A stretch of DNA of 64,000 bases from Cupriavidus neocaledonicus (GTDB taxonomy: Bacteria > Pseudomonadota > Gammaproteobacteria > Burkholderiales > Burkholderiaceae): assembly GCF_000372525.1 (NCBI RefSeq), contig NZ_AQUR01000102.1, forward strand, positions 137,733 to 201,732. The letters are read 5' to 3'. Both the position numbers and the translations under genes were made by a program. The notes under the pieces are model-generated. The model was not told the origin of the DNA, did no database searches, and saw nothing but the letters and a program-made list of their open reading frames with translations. Shown here in pieces: positions 17,896 to 26,607 of the stretch. Each line of letters opens with the position of its first letter. Within the stretch, counting starts at the first letter, position 1.

Positions 17896-17903
<8 letters not shown>
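16968..17903 (-). CDS. ABC transporter permease, PotB/PotH-like
   Basis: 311 residues, six predicted membrane segments after a roughly 25-residue cytoplasmic N-tail. The EAA loop is VEQAGQAFGASPFTVFRRVI and is followed by an unusual repeated LPQILPQILPGILSG, caused by a 12-base tandem repeat in the DNA. Start overlaps the ATPase stop by eight bases. Partner of the other permease in a polyamine/opine-type importer. Confidence 0.93.
17211..17246. repeat. 12-base tandem repeat inside permease gene (three units)
   Basis: The unit CGGCAGGATCTG occurs at 17211 and 17223 exactly and at 17235 with the last two bases changed. On the coding strand it encodes ILPQ-ILPQ-ILPG, so the reading frame is kept and four residues are duplicated right after the EAA coupling loop. 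This is a likely slippage duplication. Confidence 0.9.
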
Positions 17904-18975
<1,072 letters not shown>

Positions 18976-19027
18976 GGGTGTGCGGGGGCAGTCTTGGTGG
19001 CTGTCGTGGGGCGATCGGGCCAGGGGC

Positions 19028-20059
19028 TCAGCGCTCGACCGTGCGGTTCCAGCGGTTGGTCCACTCGGCGCGCTTCTCGTTGACCACGGTCCAGTTGGTC
19101 GGCAGCAGCGTGTCGATCTGGGCCTTGCCGTACGGCACCTTGGCGGCCACCTTCGGTTCAAGCTTGACCTTGGCATTGACAGGCCCCCAGCCCTGGCTGT
19201 CGGCCAGCACGGTCTGCACCTCGGGCGTGAGCAGATACTGGATAAAGGCCTGCGAGGCCTCGGCCACGTCGCTCTGCACCACCGGGCACGCGGCGGTCAG
19301 CAGCGCCGGAGCGCCTTCCTTCGGATAGACGAATTCCACCGGGAAGCCGGTGTCCTTCAGGCTTTGCGCGCGGCCGCTGCCCCACACCGCCAGCGTGACA
19401 TCGCCGTTCTGGAACAGCTCGGTCATCTTGCCCGGCGACGGCTCCCAGGCCAGCACGTTGGGGCCGACCTCGCGCGTCAGCGCGGCGAAGCCCGGCTCGA
19501 CATTCTGGTCGCCGCCCTTGCGCAGCTTGGCAAACATGATCAGCGTCTGCAGTCCGTAGGTATTGCTGATCGGCGGGATTGCGACCTTCTGGCGGAATTT
19601 CCTGTCGGCCAGCACCTCCCACGAATCCGGTTTCGGCAGGCCGGCCTTGCGGAACGCCTCGGTGTTGTAGACCAGGCCGGTCGCCACCACGCCGATGCCG
19701 GTGGCCTTGTCGCCGAGCTTCGCCAGCGGGTAGAGGTCCTTGTAGACCGGCGCGTCCTTGACGGCATCGCAGAAGCCCAGCTGCAGCGCCTGGTACATCG
19801 GGCCGTCGTCGAGCAGCACCACGTCGAGTTCCTGGCGCGCCTTCTGCGCCTGCAGCTTGGCCAGCGTGTCGGTGGAATTGCCCGCGACATAGACCACCTT
19901 GACCTTATGCCGGGTCTCGAAGGCGGGGATGATCTTTTCCTTGAACACCTTTTCGGTCGAGCCGCCGTACGAACCGACGTAGAGGGTCGGCTGCTGGGCC
20001 AGCGCGGCCGAGGTGCCGCACAACGCGACCACGGCCGCGGCGAGAATTTGCTGTTTCAT
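19028..20059 (-). CDS. ABC transporter substrate-binding protein, PotD-like (polyamine/opine class)
   Basis: 343 residues. Signal peptide MKQQILAAAVVALCGTSAAL with cleavage after ALA-Q, then YVGSYGGSTEKVFKEKIIPAF, typical of the PotD/iron-type periplasmic binding family (SBP_bac_8). The ATG at 20059 is preceded by GGGAGGAAAG, a strong ribosome site; an upstream in-frame ATG at 20110 is not. It is the first gene of the nine-gene operon and the ligand-specificity subunit. The ligand is unknown; polyamine, opine or other small amine is suggested by the dehydrogenase genes downstream. Confidence 0.93.
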   Translation of the reverse strand: MKQQILAAAVVALCGTSAALAQQPTLYVGSYGGSTEKVFKEKIIPAFETRHKVKVVYVAGNSTDTLAKLQAQKARQELDVVLLDDGPMYQALQLGFCDAVKDAPVYKDLYPLAKLGDKATGIGVVATGLVYNTEAFRKAGLPKPDSWEVLADRKFRQKVAIPPISNTYGLQTLIMFAKLRKGGDQNVEPGFAALTREVGPNVLAWEPSPGKMTELFQNGDVTLAVWGSGRAQSLKDTGFPVEFVYPKEGAPALLTAACPVVQSDVAEASQAFIQYLLTPEVQTVLADSQGWGPVNAKVKLEPKVAAKVPYGKAQIDTLLPTNWTVVNEKRAEWTNRWNRTVER

Positions 20060-20219
20060 GCTTTCCTCCCTGTTATGCACCGTCAACTTGCCATCGATCC
20101 CCAAAACCATGCAGGGGGGTTATCGTTGCACCGCAACGAAGAACATGCGGAAATATGCGGCGTCGGGATAGATTAGGAGGATGCCGTGGCCGTGAAAAAT
20201 TCTTTTTTTTGGGCCGTCG

Positions 20220-20234
20220 ATAACATGTTGTTAT
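20220..20234. promoter_or_regulatory. LysR-type box (T-N11-A dyad) in the ABC/LysR divergent promoter
   Basis: ATAACATGTTGTTAT is a perfect 15-base inverted repeat (arms ATAACA/TGTTAT, spacer 3) containing T-N11-A, the hallmark of LysR binding sites. It lies 11 bases before the LysR ATG at 20246 and about 160 bases from the binding-protein start, so it fits autorepression plus distal activation of the importer operon. Confidence 0.6.
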
Positions 20235-20245
20235 AGACTTGCCTG

Positions 20246-21154
20246 ATGAAAATCCGCCAGCTCGAGGCCTTCCGGGCCGTCATGCTTTGCCAGACCGTTA
20301 CGCGCGCCGCCGAGATGCTCCACATCTCGCAGCCGGCGACGACCCGGCTGATCGCTGATCTCGAAGAGGCCATAGGGTTTTCCCTGTTCGAGCGCATGCG
20401 CGGCCGGCTGCATCCCACCGCCGAGGCGCAGGCACTGTTCGAGGAAGTGCAGCGCTCGCTGGTCGGCATCGACCGCATCGCCCAGACCGCGCTCGACATC
20501 CGCGACATGCAGCGCGGCTCGCTGCAGATCGCCGCCGCGCCGGCGCTGGCGCTGTCGTTCCTGCCGCGCGCGATCGCGGCGTTCATGGCGGACCACCCCC
20601 AGATCCAGATCACGATGCTGCCGCACTCGTCGCGCACGGTGGTCAACATGATCTCGGAGCAGCGCTGCGACGTGGGCTTTGCCATCCTGTCGATGAACCA
20701 CCCCAGCACGCACGGCGAGCGGCTGCTGTCGACCCGGATGGTGTGCGCCATACCCGCCGGGCACCGGCTTGCCGGCCAGGAAGTCATCCGCCCGCCCGAC
20801 CTGGCCGGGGAGCGCTTCGTCTCGCATCCGCGCGTGCTGGACTCGCGCCTGCAGATCGATGCGCTCTTTGCCTCCTATGGCATCGAATGCAAGGTGCAGG
20901 TGGAAACGCAGGTGTCCTGGAGCATCTGCGCGTTCGTGGAGGAGGGGCTGGGCGTGGCGCTGATCGATCCGATCACCGCACTGGAGTACAAGGGCGACGG
21001 CGTCTGCTTCCGCATGTTCGACCCCCTGCTGACCACCGACTTCTCGGTGCTGTTCTCGGCGCAGCGGGCGCCGTCGATCCTGCTCAAGGCCTTTGTCGCG
21101 CACACCCGCGCGTTTGCGCTGGCCCGGCTGGATCCGCGCTTCGTGGTGGCCTAG
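20246..21154 (+). CDS. LysR-family regulator of the ABC/dehydrogenase operon (OccR/NocR-like)
   Basis: 302 residues with HTH MKIRQLEAFRAVMLCQTVTR followed by LHISQPATTRLIADLEEAIG (residues 1-60) and an effector domain. The overall sequence is of the group that includes the opine regulators OccR and NocR, which fits an opine/amine importer next door; this assignment is from general resemblance. It is divergent from the nine-gene operon, 186 bases between starts, with a perfect T-N11-A dyad between. Its 3' end lies seven bases from the end of the convergent next LysR. Confidence 0.92.
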   Translation: MKIRQLEAFRAVMLCQTVTRAAEMLHISQPATTRLIADLEEAIGFSLFERMRGRLHPTAEAQALFEEVQRSLVGIDRIAQTALDIRDMQRGSLQIAAAPALALSFLPRAIAAFMADHPQIQITMLPHSSRTVVNMISEQRCDVGFAILSMNHPSTHGERLLSTRMVCAIPAGHRLAGQEVIRPPDLAGERFVSHPRVLDSRLQIDALFASYGIECKVQVETQVSWSICAFVEEGLGVALIDPITALEYKGDGVCFRMFDPLLTTDFSVLFSAQRAPSILLKAFVAHTRAFALARLDPRFVVA

Positions 21155-21161
21155 GACATGG

Positions 21162-22088
21162 TCAGGGCCGGGCCCACGCTGCCGCCTGGCGCGCCCCAGC
21201 CTTGCCGCCGATCGCTTCGACCAGGTAGTCGACGAACGACGCGATGCGCGCTGAGATCGCGGTATTGCGGTAGTAGACCGCATGGATGGGCTGGCGCACG
21301 TCCTGGGTCTGGCGCGCCAGCACCTGCACCAGCCGGCCCGCCTCGCGGTCGTGCGCGGTCATGAAGTCCGACAGACACACGATCCCCGCGCCTTCCAGCG
21401 CCAGCTGCCTGAGCGTTTCGCCGCTCGACGACCACACCGCCGGCTCGATCCGGTAGGGCTCTCCGTCCGCTCCCAGGACCGGCCACACGTTCAGCGATTC
21501 GGGCTGGTTGAAGCCCAGCAGCGCGTGCTTGCCGAGGTCCTGCGCCTTGCGCGGGTGGCCGTGCGCGTCGAGATAGGCCGGGCTGGCCAGCATGCGCACC
21601 CGGCTGTTGCCGATCAGCCGGCTATGCAGCGTCGAATCCTTCAGGCGGCCGATGCGGATGGCCACGTCGGTGCGCCGCTCGAGCAGGTCGATGATGCCCT
21701 CGTTGCTGTTCAGCTCCAGCTCCACCTGCGGGAAGCGTTCGCGGTAGCCGCGCACCAGCGGCACGATCACATGCAGCATGAACGGCGACGCGGCGTCGAC
21801 GCGCAGGCGCCCGGACGGCTTCTCGCGCCGCGCCAGCATCTGTTCTTCCGCGTTTTCGACCGAGTCGATGATGGCGCGCGCGTCGTGCAGGAAGGCCTGG
21901 CCTTCCTCGGTCAGCTCGAGGCGGCGCGTGGTCCGGCGCAGCAGCGTGGTCTTGAGCTTTTCCTCGAGGCGGGCAAGGGTGCGGCTGGTCGCCGAGACGG
22001 TGAGGTCGAGCTGTTGCGCGGCGGCCGTGATCGAGCCGCTGTCGACCACGGTGGCAAAGGCCAGCAGTTCGTCGAGCGTGATTTTCAT
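21162..22088 (-). CDS. LysR-family regulator, divergent from dkgB
   Basis: 308 residues from ATG at 22088: MKITLDELLAFATVVDSGSI, then LDLTVSATSRTLARLEEKLK. It belongs to the large AaeR/DmlR-like LysR group (C-terminal FVDYLVEAIGGKAG). An upstream in-frame start would extend the protein by 23 residues not found in the family. It faces the dkgB-ene-reductase pair, and a perfect LysR-type dyad lies in the 173-base gap, so it is the probable regulator of these reductases. Confidence 0.92.
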   Translation of the reverse strand: MKITLDELLAFATVVDSGSITAAAQQLDLTVSATSRTLARLEEKLKTTLLRRTTRRLELTEEGQAFLHDARAIIDSVENAEEQMLARREKPSGRLRVDAASPFMLHVIVPLVRGYRERFPQVELELNSNEGIIDLLERRTDVAIRIGRLKDSTLHSRLIGNSRVRMLASPAYLDAHGHPRKAQDLGKHALLGFNQPESLNVWPVLGADGEPYRIEPAVWSSSGETLRQLALEGAGIVCLSDFMTAHDREAGRLVQVLARQTQDVRQPIHAVYYRNTAISARIASFVDYLVEAIGGKAGARQAAAWARP

Positions 22089-22147
22089 GGGTGCGCCGGA
22101 ATCAGGACAGACTGGTTTATAGACGATGCGGCAGCGCGTGGCAATCC

Positions 22148-22162
22148 TTGATTTCAAATCAA
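22148..22162. promoter_or_regulatory. LysR-type box upstream of dkgB
   Basis: TTGATTTCAAATCAA is a perfect 15-base inverted repeat (7-base arms, one-base spacer) with T-N11-A inside. It lies between the divergent LysR (start 22088) and dkgB (start 22262), 60 bases from the regulator start. Confidence 0.6.
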
Positions 22163-22261
22163 ATATTTTTGTCCAGTAAAGGCGTTTATCTCATCAGTCC
22201 CGGACGGCAGAATGGCTGCATCGAACCAGCCTTCCCTGGCTTCTCCCCAGGAGTTAACACC

Positions 22262-23068
22262 ATGAGCAAGATTCCCGCCTTCGGCCTCGGCACCTTCCGC
22301 CTGCAAGGCCAGGTTGTCATCGACTCGGTCCGCAACGGCCTTGAACTGGGCTACCGCGCCATCGACACCGCGCAGATCTACGGCAACGAAGCCGACATCG
22401 GCGAGGCCATTGCCGCGTCGGGCGTGCGCCGCGACGAGCTGTTCCTGACCACCAAGATCTGGGTCGACAACTACGCCCCGGACAAGCTCGTGCCGAGCCT
22501 CGAGGAGAGCCTGCGCAAGCTGCGCACCGACTACGTCGACCTGACCCTGATCCACTGGCCGGCGCCCGGCAATGGCGTGCCGCCGGAGACCTTCATGACC
22601 ACGCTGGCGCAGGCGCAGGAAAAGGGGCTGACGCGGCGGATCGGCGTGTCCAACTTCAATATCGCGCTGACCCGCCAGGCCATCGCCGCGGTCGGCAAGG
22701 ATGCGATCGCGACCAACCAGATCGAGCTGAGCCCCTACCTGCAGAACCGCGAGCTGGTGGCGTTCCTGCAGCGCGAAGGCATCCATGTGACGTCGTACAT
22801 GACGCTCGCGTACGGCAAGGTGCTGGGCGACCCGGTGATCGGCGCGATCGCGCAGCGGCACCAGGCCACGCCGGCGCAGGTGGTGCTGGCTTGGGCGCTG
22901 CGGCTGGGCTACTCGGTGATCCCGTCGTCGACCAGGCGCGAGAACCTGGCCAGCAACCTGCTGGCGCAGACCCTGCGGCTGGGCGACGACGACATGGCAC
23001 AGATCGCCGCGCTGGAGCGCAACGGCCGCGAGGTCAGCCCGGACGGCCTGGCGCCGCAATGGGACTGA
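22262..23068 (+). CDS. dkgB: 2,5-diketo-D-gluconate reductase B / methylglyoxal reductase-type AKR
   Basis: 268 residues, the size of DkgB. AKR tetrad: Asp35 in AIDTAQIYGNE, Tyr40, Lys65 in TTKIW, His98 in LIHWP. The NADPH phosphate-binding stretch is IPSSTRRENLASNL. The N-terminus MSKIPAFGLGTFRLQGQVVI aligns with DkgB. It reduces 2,5-diketo-gluconate in vitro and methylglyoxal or other aldehydes in the cell. CAGGAG precedes the start. Followed after 72 bases by an ene-reductase; together with the divergent LysR this looks like an aldehyde/electrophile response unit. Confidence 0.92.
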   Translation: MSKIPAFGLGTFRLQGQVVIDSVRNGLELGYRAIDTAQIYGNEADIGEAIAASGVRRDELFLTTKIWVDNYAPDKLVPSLEESLRKLRTDYVDLTLIHWPAPGNGVPPETFMTTLAQAQEKGLTRRIGVSNFNIALTRQAIAAVGKDAIATNQIELSPYLQNRELVAFLQREGIHVTSYMTLAYGKVLGDPVIGAIAQRHQATPAQVVLAWALRLGYSVIPSSTRRENLASNLLAQTLRLGDDDMAQIAALERNGREVSPDGLAPQWD

Positions 23069-23100
23069 GCGACCCGGCGCGCCGACATTCCCGATGACCC

Positions 23101-23123
23101 GTTCGCGGCCCCCGGCCGCGAAC
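23101..23123. other. Perfect 10-base-arm hairpin between dkgB and ene-reductase
   Basis: GTTCGCGGCC and GGCCGCGAAC are separated by CCC. The hairpin ends 17 bases before the ATG at 23141, just ahead of the ribosome site (ACAGGA). No T-tract follows, so it is more likely to protect or separate the two cistrons than to end transcription. Confidence 0.6.
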
Positions 23124-23140
23124 CTGACAGGACAAGCACC

Positions 23141-24256
23141 ATGAGCAAGGATCCGCTGTTTCAACCGCTGCAACTGGGTGGCCTGACGCTGCCGAACCGC
23201 ATCGTCATGCCGCCGATGACGCGCTCGCGCGCCAGCCAGCCCGGTGACGAGGCCAACGACCTGATGGCCGCCTACTACGCGCAGCGCGCCGGCGCCGGCC
23301 TGATCGTCAGCGAGGGCACCTATATCGCTCCGCTCGGCAAGGGCTACGCCTGGACGCCGGGCATCCACACGCCGGCGCAGGTCGCGGGCTGGCGCAAGGT
23401 CACAGCGGCGGTCCACGCCGCCGGCGGCCGCATCTTCGCGCAGCTCTGGCACGTCGGCCGGCTCAGCCACACCAGCCTGCTGGGCGGCCGGCAACCGGTG
23501 TCGTCGTCGCCGATCCAGGCGCAGGGCGTCAATGTCTTCATCGCGGGGGAGGACGGCAGCACCCCGGGCTTCGTCCAGGCCTCGGTGCCGCGCGCCCTGA
23601 CGGTGGAGGAAATCGGCGAGATCGTCGCCCAGTACCGTGCCGCGGCGCGCAACGCGATGGCGGCGGGCTTCGACGGCGTCGAGCTGCACGGCGCCAACGG
23701 CTACCTGGTGAACCAGTTCATCGACTCCGGCGCCAACACGCGCACGGACCAGTACGGCGGCGCGCTGAAGAACCGGCTGCGCTTCCTCGGCGAAGTGGCG
23801 CAGGCACTGATCGACGGTACCGGCGACGCGTCGCGCGTCGGCATTCGCCTGGCGCCGCTGACCACGCTCAACGGCTGCGTCGACGACGATCCCGAAACCA
23901 CGTACCTGGGCGCGGCCGAACTGCTGGGCCGGCTCGGCGTCGGCTATCTCCATATCGCGGAAGCGGACTGGGACGACGCGCCGCTGATGCCGGTCGCATT
24001 CAAGCAGCGGCTGCGCGAGGCCTTCCCGGGGGCGCTGATCTATGCCGGCAAGTACACCGCGGAGCGCGCGCGCGAGGCGGTTGCCGCGGGCTGGGCCGAC
24101 CTGATCGCGTTCGGCCGTCCGTTCGTCGCCAATCCCGACCTGCCCGAGCGCCTGCGCATCGGCGCGCCGCTGGCGCTGCACCAGCGCGACACGCTGTTCG
24201 GCGGCGGCGCCCGGGGCCTGACCGATTACCCGACCCTGGCGCAGGCCGCGGCCTGA
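23141..24256 (+). CDS. Old yellow enzyme family FMN ene-reductase (NemA-like)
   Basis: 371 residues, a TIM-barrel flavoenzyme. The active-site triad His183, Asn186 and Tyr188 is in ELHGANGYLVNQFID; the N-terminal FMN contacts LPNRIVMPPMTRSRA and the C-terminal IAFGRPFVANPDLPERL are present. Family members reduce activated C=C bonds (N-ethylmaleimide, enones) and some nitro compounds or nitrate esters using NADPH. Being next to dkgB under one LysR suggests a role in reducing electrophilic carbonyls. The start follows GACAGGAC by 7 bases. Confidence 0.93.
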   Translation: MSKDPLFQPLQLGGLTLPNRIVMPPMTRSRASQPGDEANDLMAAYYAQRAGAGLIVSEGTYIAPLGKGYAWTPGIHTPAQVAGWRKVTAAVHAAGGRIFAQLWHVGRLSHTSLLGGRQPVSSSPIQAQGVNVFIAGEDGSTPGFVQASVPRALTVEEIGEIVAQYRAAARNAMAAGFDGVELHGANGYLVNQFIDSGANTRTDQYGGALKNRLRFLGEVAQALIDGTGDASRVGIRLAPLTTLNGCVDDDPETTYLGAAELLGRLGVGYLHIAEADWDDAPLMPVAFKQRLREAFPGALIYAGKYTAERAREAVAAGWADLIAFGRPFVANPDLPERLRIGAPLALHQRDTLFGGGARGLTDYPTLAQAAA

Positions 24257-24641
24257 GTGGTTCCGCGGCGGACCCGAGCGCCGGTCACCGGGGTGCGCCG
24301 CGGCCATGGTACTGCTTTAGAGGGATATGCTCGTCCCCGCATAACTAGGCATGATCGGCACTGTCCGAATGCGCCCCCATTCGGCAATGTCCGCCCGCCA
24401 GGTCCCACCGGCGGGCGCTTTGTTTTTGGGGCGCGGCAAAACGTCATGAAGGTGCGAATCATTCGCGTTTGATTGGCGTATGCCGTCGGGCGCGCGGGGG
24501 AGGTCGCGCCGGAGCGGGACCACGCAGCAGATGCCAGGCCGGCGGGGCCACGCCGGAAACCCGGGAGCGCCGCCAAGACGGTGAAATTCGCTCGATGCGC
24601 GGCGGTGCAAGAAATAGAACGAGCCAGAGGAGAGCCAGACC
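24257..24641 (+). ncRNA. 385-base gap with candidate small RNA ending in an intrinsic terminator
   Basis: The gap has no convincing reading frame. From about 24310 it holds two successive hairpins: CCGAAT/ATTCGG (24365-24384) with a C-rich loop GCGCCCCC, then the intrinsic terminator at 24393-24427. A C-rich exposed loop followed by a terminator is a common layout of trans-acting small RNAs in betaproteobacteria. Alternatively this is simply the 3' UTR of the ene-reductase gene. The section after 24428 up to the next gene shows nothing clear. No promoter with good boxes was found. Confidence 0.35.
24393..24427 (+). terminator. Intrinsic terminator after ene-reductase / candidate sRNA
   Basis: GCCCGCC (24393-24399) pairs with GGCGGGC (24410-24416), 10-base loop, followed by GCTTTGTTTTT (24417-24427). 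Stem plus T-tract is a typical Rho-independent terminator on the plus strand. Confidence 0.8.
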
Positions 24642-25028
24642 GTGCCTGTCCACCAGTCGCCAGACCATAGCCTTGCGCCGGCACACCCCAACGGTCACCC
24701 TTGGTCGCTTGGAGCGGTCCTGCAAGCGCCGTTTGAAACCGACCCGGAGCGCGAGCCGACCGGACCGGAAAAAATTGCCCTGGCGCTGTGTTCGCGCTAT
24801 TGCCGGCTCGCCGAGGTGGGCCCGCCGTTCGGCGCCGAAACGCTGGCGTGGCGGGGCAGCGCCTACGTCTATGTCTTCGGCTGGGACACGGGCGGCAGGC
24901 GCCGCCTGTTCGAGGTGTTCCGCAACCGGCATGACGCACTGGAGCCCGTGCTGGCATTCCAGTATCCCAGTCCGCTGCGAAAACTATTCCGGCACGATCT
25001 GGATCCGCTGTACAGCGATCGACGCTGA
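24642..25028 (+). CDS. Hypothetical protein, 128 residues
   Basis: GTG start at 24642 preceded by AGAGGAGAG (24626-24634). No family recognised. The sequence reads as a real globular protein: IALALCSRYCRLAEVGPPFG, then WRGSAYVYVFGWDTGGRRRLFEVF and a C-terminal RKLFRHDLDPLY. No signal or membrane segment. It is convergent with the DUF2795 gene. I cannot assign a function. Confidence 0.55.
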   Translation: MPVHQSPDHSLAPAHPNGHPWSLGAVLQAPFETDPEREPTGPEKIALALCSRYCRLAEVGPPFGAETLAWRGSAYVYVFGWDTGGRRRLFEVFRNRHDALEPVLAFQYPSPLRKLFRHDLDPLYSDRR

Positions 25029-25067
25029 AATCCCGGGCATGGGTTCCGGCATGCGCGGCGCTCCCGC

Positions 25068-25304
25068 CTATGTGCCGAGGTGCCGCGCAACGGCCTGCGC
25101 CACTTCCGCGGCATCCCGGTAGTTTTGCTCGGGTATGCCCAGCAGGGCATCGACGATCGCGTCCTCCGCGTGGTTGTCGCGCGCGGTAGAAATCAACGCG
25201 CCGCGCGTCGCGGGATAGTCCAGGCCGCGCAATGCCTGCTCGAGGGCGGCCGGATCCCATCGATCCGTGCGCGGCGTTCCTTGCGGATGCCTGTCGTTTG
25301 CCAT
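25068..25304 (-). CDS. DUF2795-domain small protein
   Basis: 78 residues. The pattern ALEQALRGLDYPATRGALIS, then ARDNHAEDAIVDALLGIPEQ and an ending ...YRDAAEVAQAVARHLG, fits DUF2795, a small helical domain of unknown function found alone or near stress genes. The start at 25304 follows GGAGAG by five bases; a longer in-frame reading from 25514 lacks family similarity. Convergent with the 128-residue gene, 39 bases apart. Confidence 0.75.
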   Translation of the reverse strand: MANDRHPQGTPRTDRWDPAALEQALRGLDYPATRGALISTARDNHAEDAIVDALLGIPEQNYRDAAEVAQAVARHLGT

Positions 25305-25631
25305 GGTTGCTCTCCGTGGATTGCGCCGGACGCGCGATGCTCCCGATCCGGACCACCTGCGCATTCCAGGCCCCGGCGCCGGGCGCTGCGGTCTGGTTGC
25401 CGACGTCGGAGCCTGATGGAAACGCAAGGCACATGCCATGGCAGAATCGCGCCCGCGTATCAGTGCTGCCGGCGTCTTCTGCGCAGTTCTGCATCGTCTG
25501 CGCTGTCCGCACATACCCCTAATTGACGGTAAAGTTTATATGCGTAAAATAAAATTCATAAATATGAAAAACGGCGGATGCGCCCTCGATGCTGCCACGC
25601 TCCCAGCCACCGCCATCCAGGAGACACCTTG
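25305..25631. other. 327-base intergenic region upstream of Bug protein gene
   Basis: The first 200 bases are ordinary GC-rich sequence with no supported reading frame. The last 120 bases drop sharply in GC (25515-25570) and hold a promoter for the Bug gene (see 25523-25550). Nothing else is seen. Confidence 0.6.
25523..25550 (+). promoter_or_regulatory. Sigma70-type promoter for the Bug protein gene
   Basis: TTGACG (25523-25528), 16-base spacer, TAAAAT (25545-25550) in a locally AT-rich block, about 80 bases before the ATG at 25632. Boxes are close to the consensus, which is uncommon in this GC-rich window. Confidence 0.6.
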
Positions 25632-26603
25632 ATGCAACTGAATCCGCGCCGCCGCCTGATGCTGTGCGCCGCCGTGCTGAGCGCGCTGCCCGCGCTGGCC
25701 TGGGGCGACACCTATCCCAGCAAGCCGATCCGCATGGTGGTGCCGTTTGCCCCGGGCGGCGCCACCGACGTGGTGGCGCGCCTGATTTCGCAGAAGCTGG
25801 GCGAGGCGCTCAAGCAGCCGGTGGTGGTCGAGAACCGTCCCGGCGCCAACGGCATCATCGGCACCGACGCGGTGGCACGCGCGGCGCCTGACGGCTATAC
25901 GCTGCTGCTCAATACCGCCGGCGCGCAGACCCTCAGCCCGGTGCTGTACAAGGCCGGCTACGAGCCGCTGAAAAGCTTCGCGCCGATCGCTCAGATCAGC
26001 AATATCGGCTTCGTGATGGTGGTGCACCCGTCGGTGCCGGCCAGGACCGTGCAGGAGTTCGTCGCGCTGGCCAGGACAAAGTCCCGGCCGCTTAGCCTGT
26101 CGGCCGGCAGCAGCATGATCGAGCTGATCGGCGCCACCTTCAAGAGCGCCGCGGGCACGCCGGACGTGGTCAGCGTGTCGTACCGCGGCACCGGCCCGCA
26201 GATGCAGGCGGTGGTCTCTGGCGAGGTCGACATGACCATCGATCCGTTCAACGGCATGGCGATGATCAAGGCCGGCAAGCTGCGCCCGCTGGCGGTGTTC
26301 GCGTCCAGGCGGTCGCCCGCGCTGCCGGAGGTGCCGACCATGCAGGAAGCCGGCTTCGACGGCATGGCGTTCAACTCGTGGGCCGGCCTGCTGGCCCCGG
26401 CCGGCACGCCCCGGGAGATCGTCGCGCGGCTGAACCAGGAGATGAACCGCATCCTGGCGCAGCCCGAGATCCGCCAGCGGCTGGCCGCGATCGACTACGA
26501 GGTGGTGGGCGGCACCCCGGAACAGTTCGCCGCCACCATCGCCGAGGACGCGGCAAGGTGGGCGAAGATCGTCAAGGAAACGAATTACAAGGCGGGTTCC
26601 TGA
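25632..26603 (+). CDS. Bug-family (TctC) tripartite tricarboxylate periplasmic binding protein
   Basis: 323 residues. Signal peptide MQLNPRRRLMLCAAVLSALP ending ALAWG, then the Bug hallmark YPSKPIRMVVPFAPGGATDV. Bug proteins bind carboxylates, amides or aromatic acids in the periplasm; the TctA/TctB membrane partners are not nearby, so it is one of the many orphan Bugs of Cupriavidus/Bordetella type. It follows a good promoter and ends four bases before the convergent LysR stop. With the LysR, amidohydrolase and MFS genes it may serve one substrate, but this is inference. Confidence 0.92.
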   Translation: MQLNPRRRLMLCAAVLSALPALAWGDTYPSKPIRMVVPFAPGGATDVVARLISQKLGEALKQPVVVENRPGANGIIGTDAVARAAPDGYTLLLNTAGAQTLSPVLYKAGYEPLKSFAPIAQISNIGFVMVVHPSVPARTVQEFVALARTKSRPLSLSAGSSMIELIGATFKSAAGTPDVVSVSYRGTGPQMQAVVSGEVDMTIDPFNGMAMIKAGKLRPLAVFASRRSPALPEVPTMQEAGFDGMAFNSWAGLLAPAGTPREIVARLNQEMNRILAQPEIRQRLAAIDYEVVGGTPEQFAATIAEDAARWAKIVKETNYKAGS

Positions 26604-26607
26604 GCCT

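Noticed and set aside
20190..20212. Intrinsic terminator at the run of T before the LysR at 20246
   Set aside because: The T-run has no stable GC stem ahead of it and lies in a divergent promoter, not after a gene.
24226..25512. A 428-residue minus-strand open frame across the 24-25.5 kb gaps
   Set aside because: No family resemblance, crosses the terminator and the 128-residue plus-strand gene; not coding.
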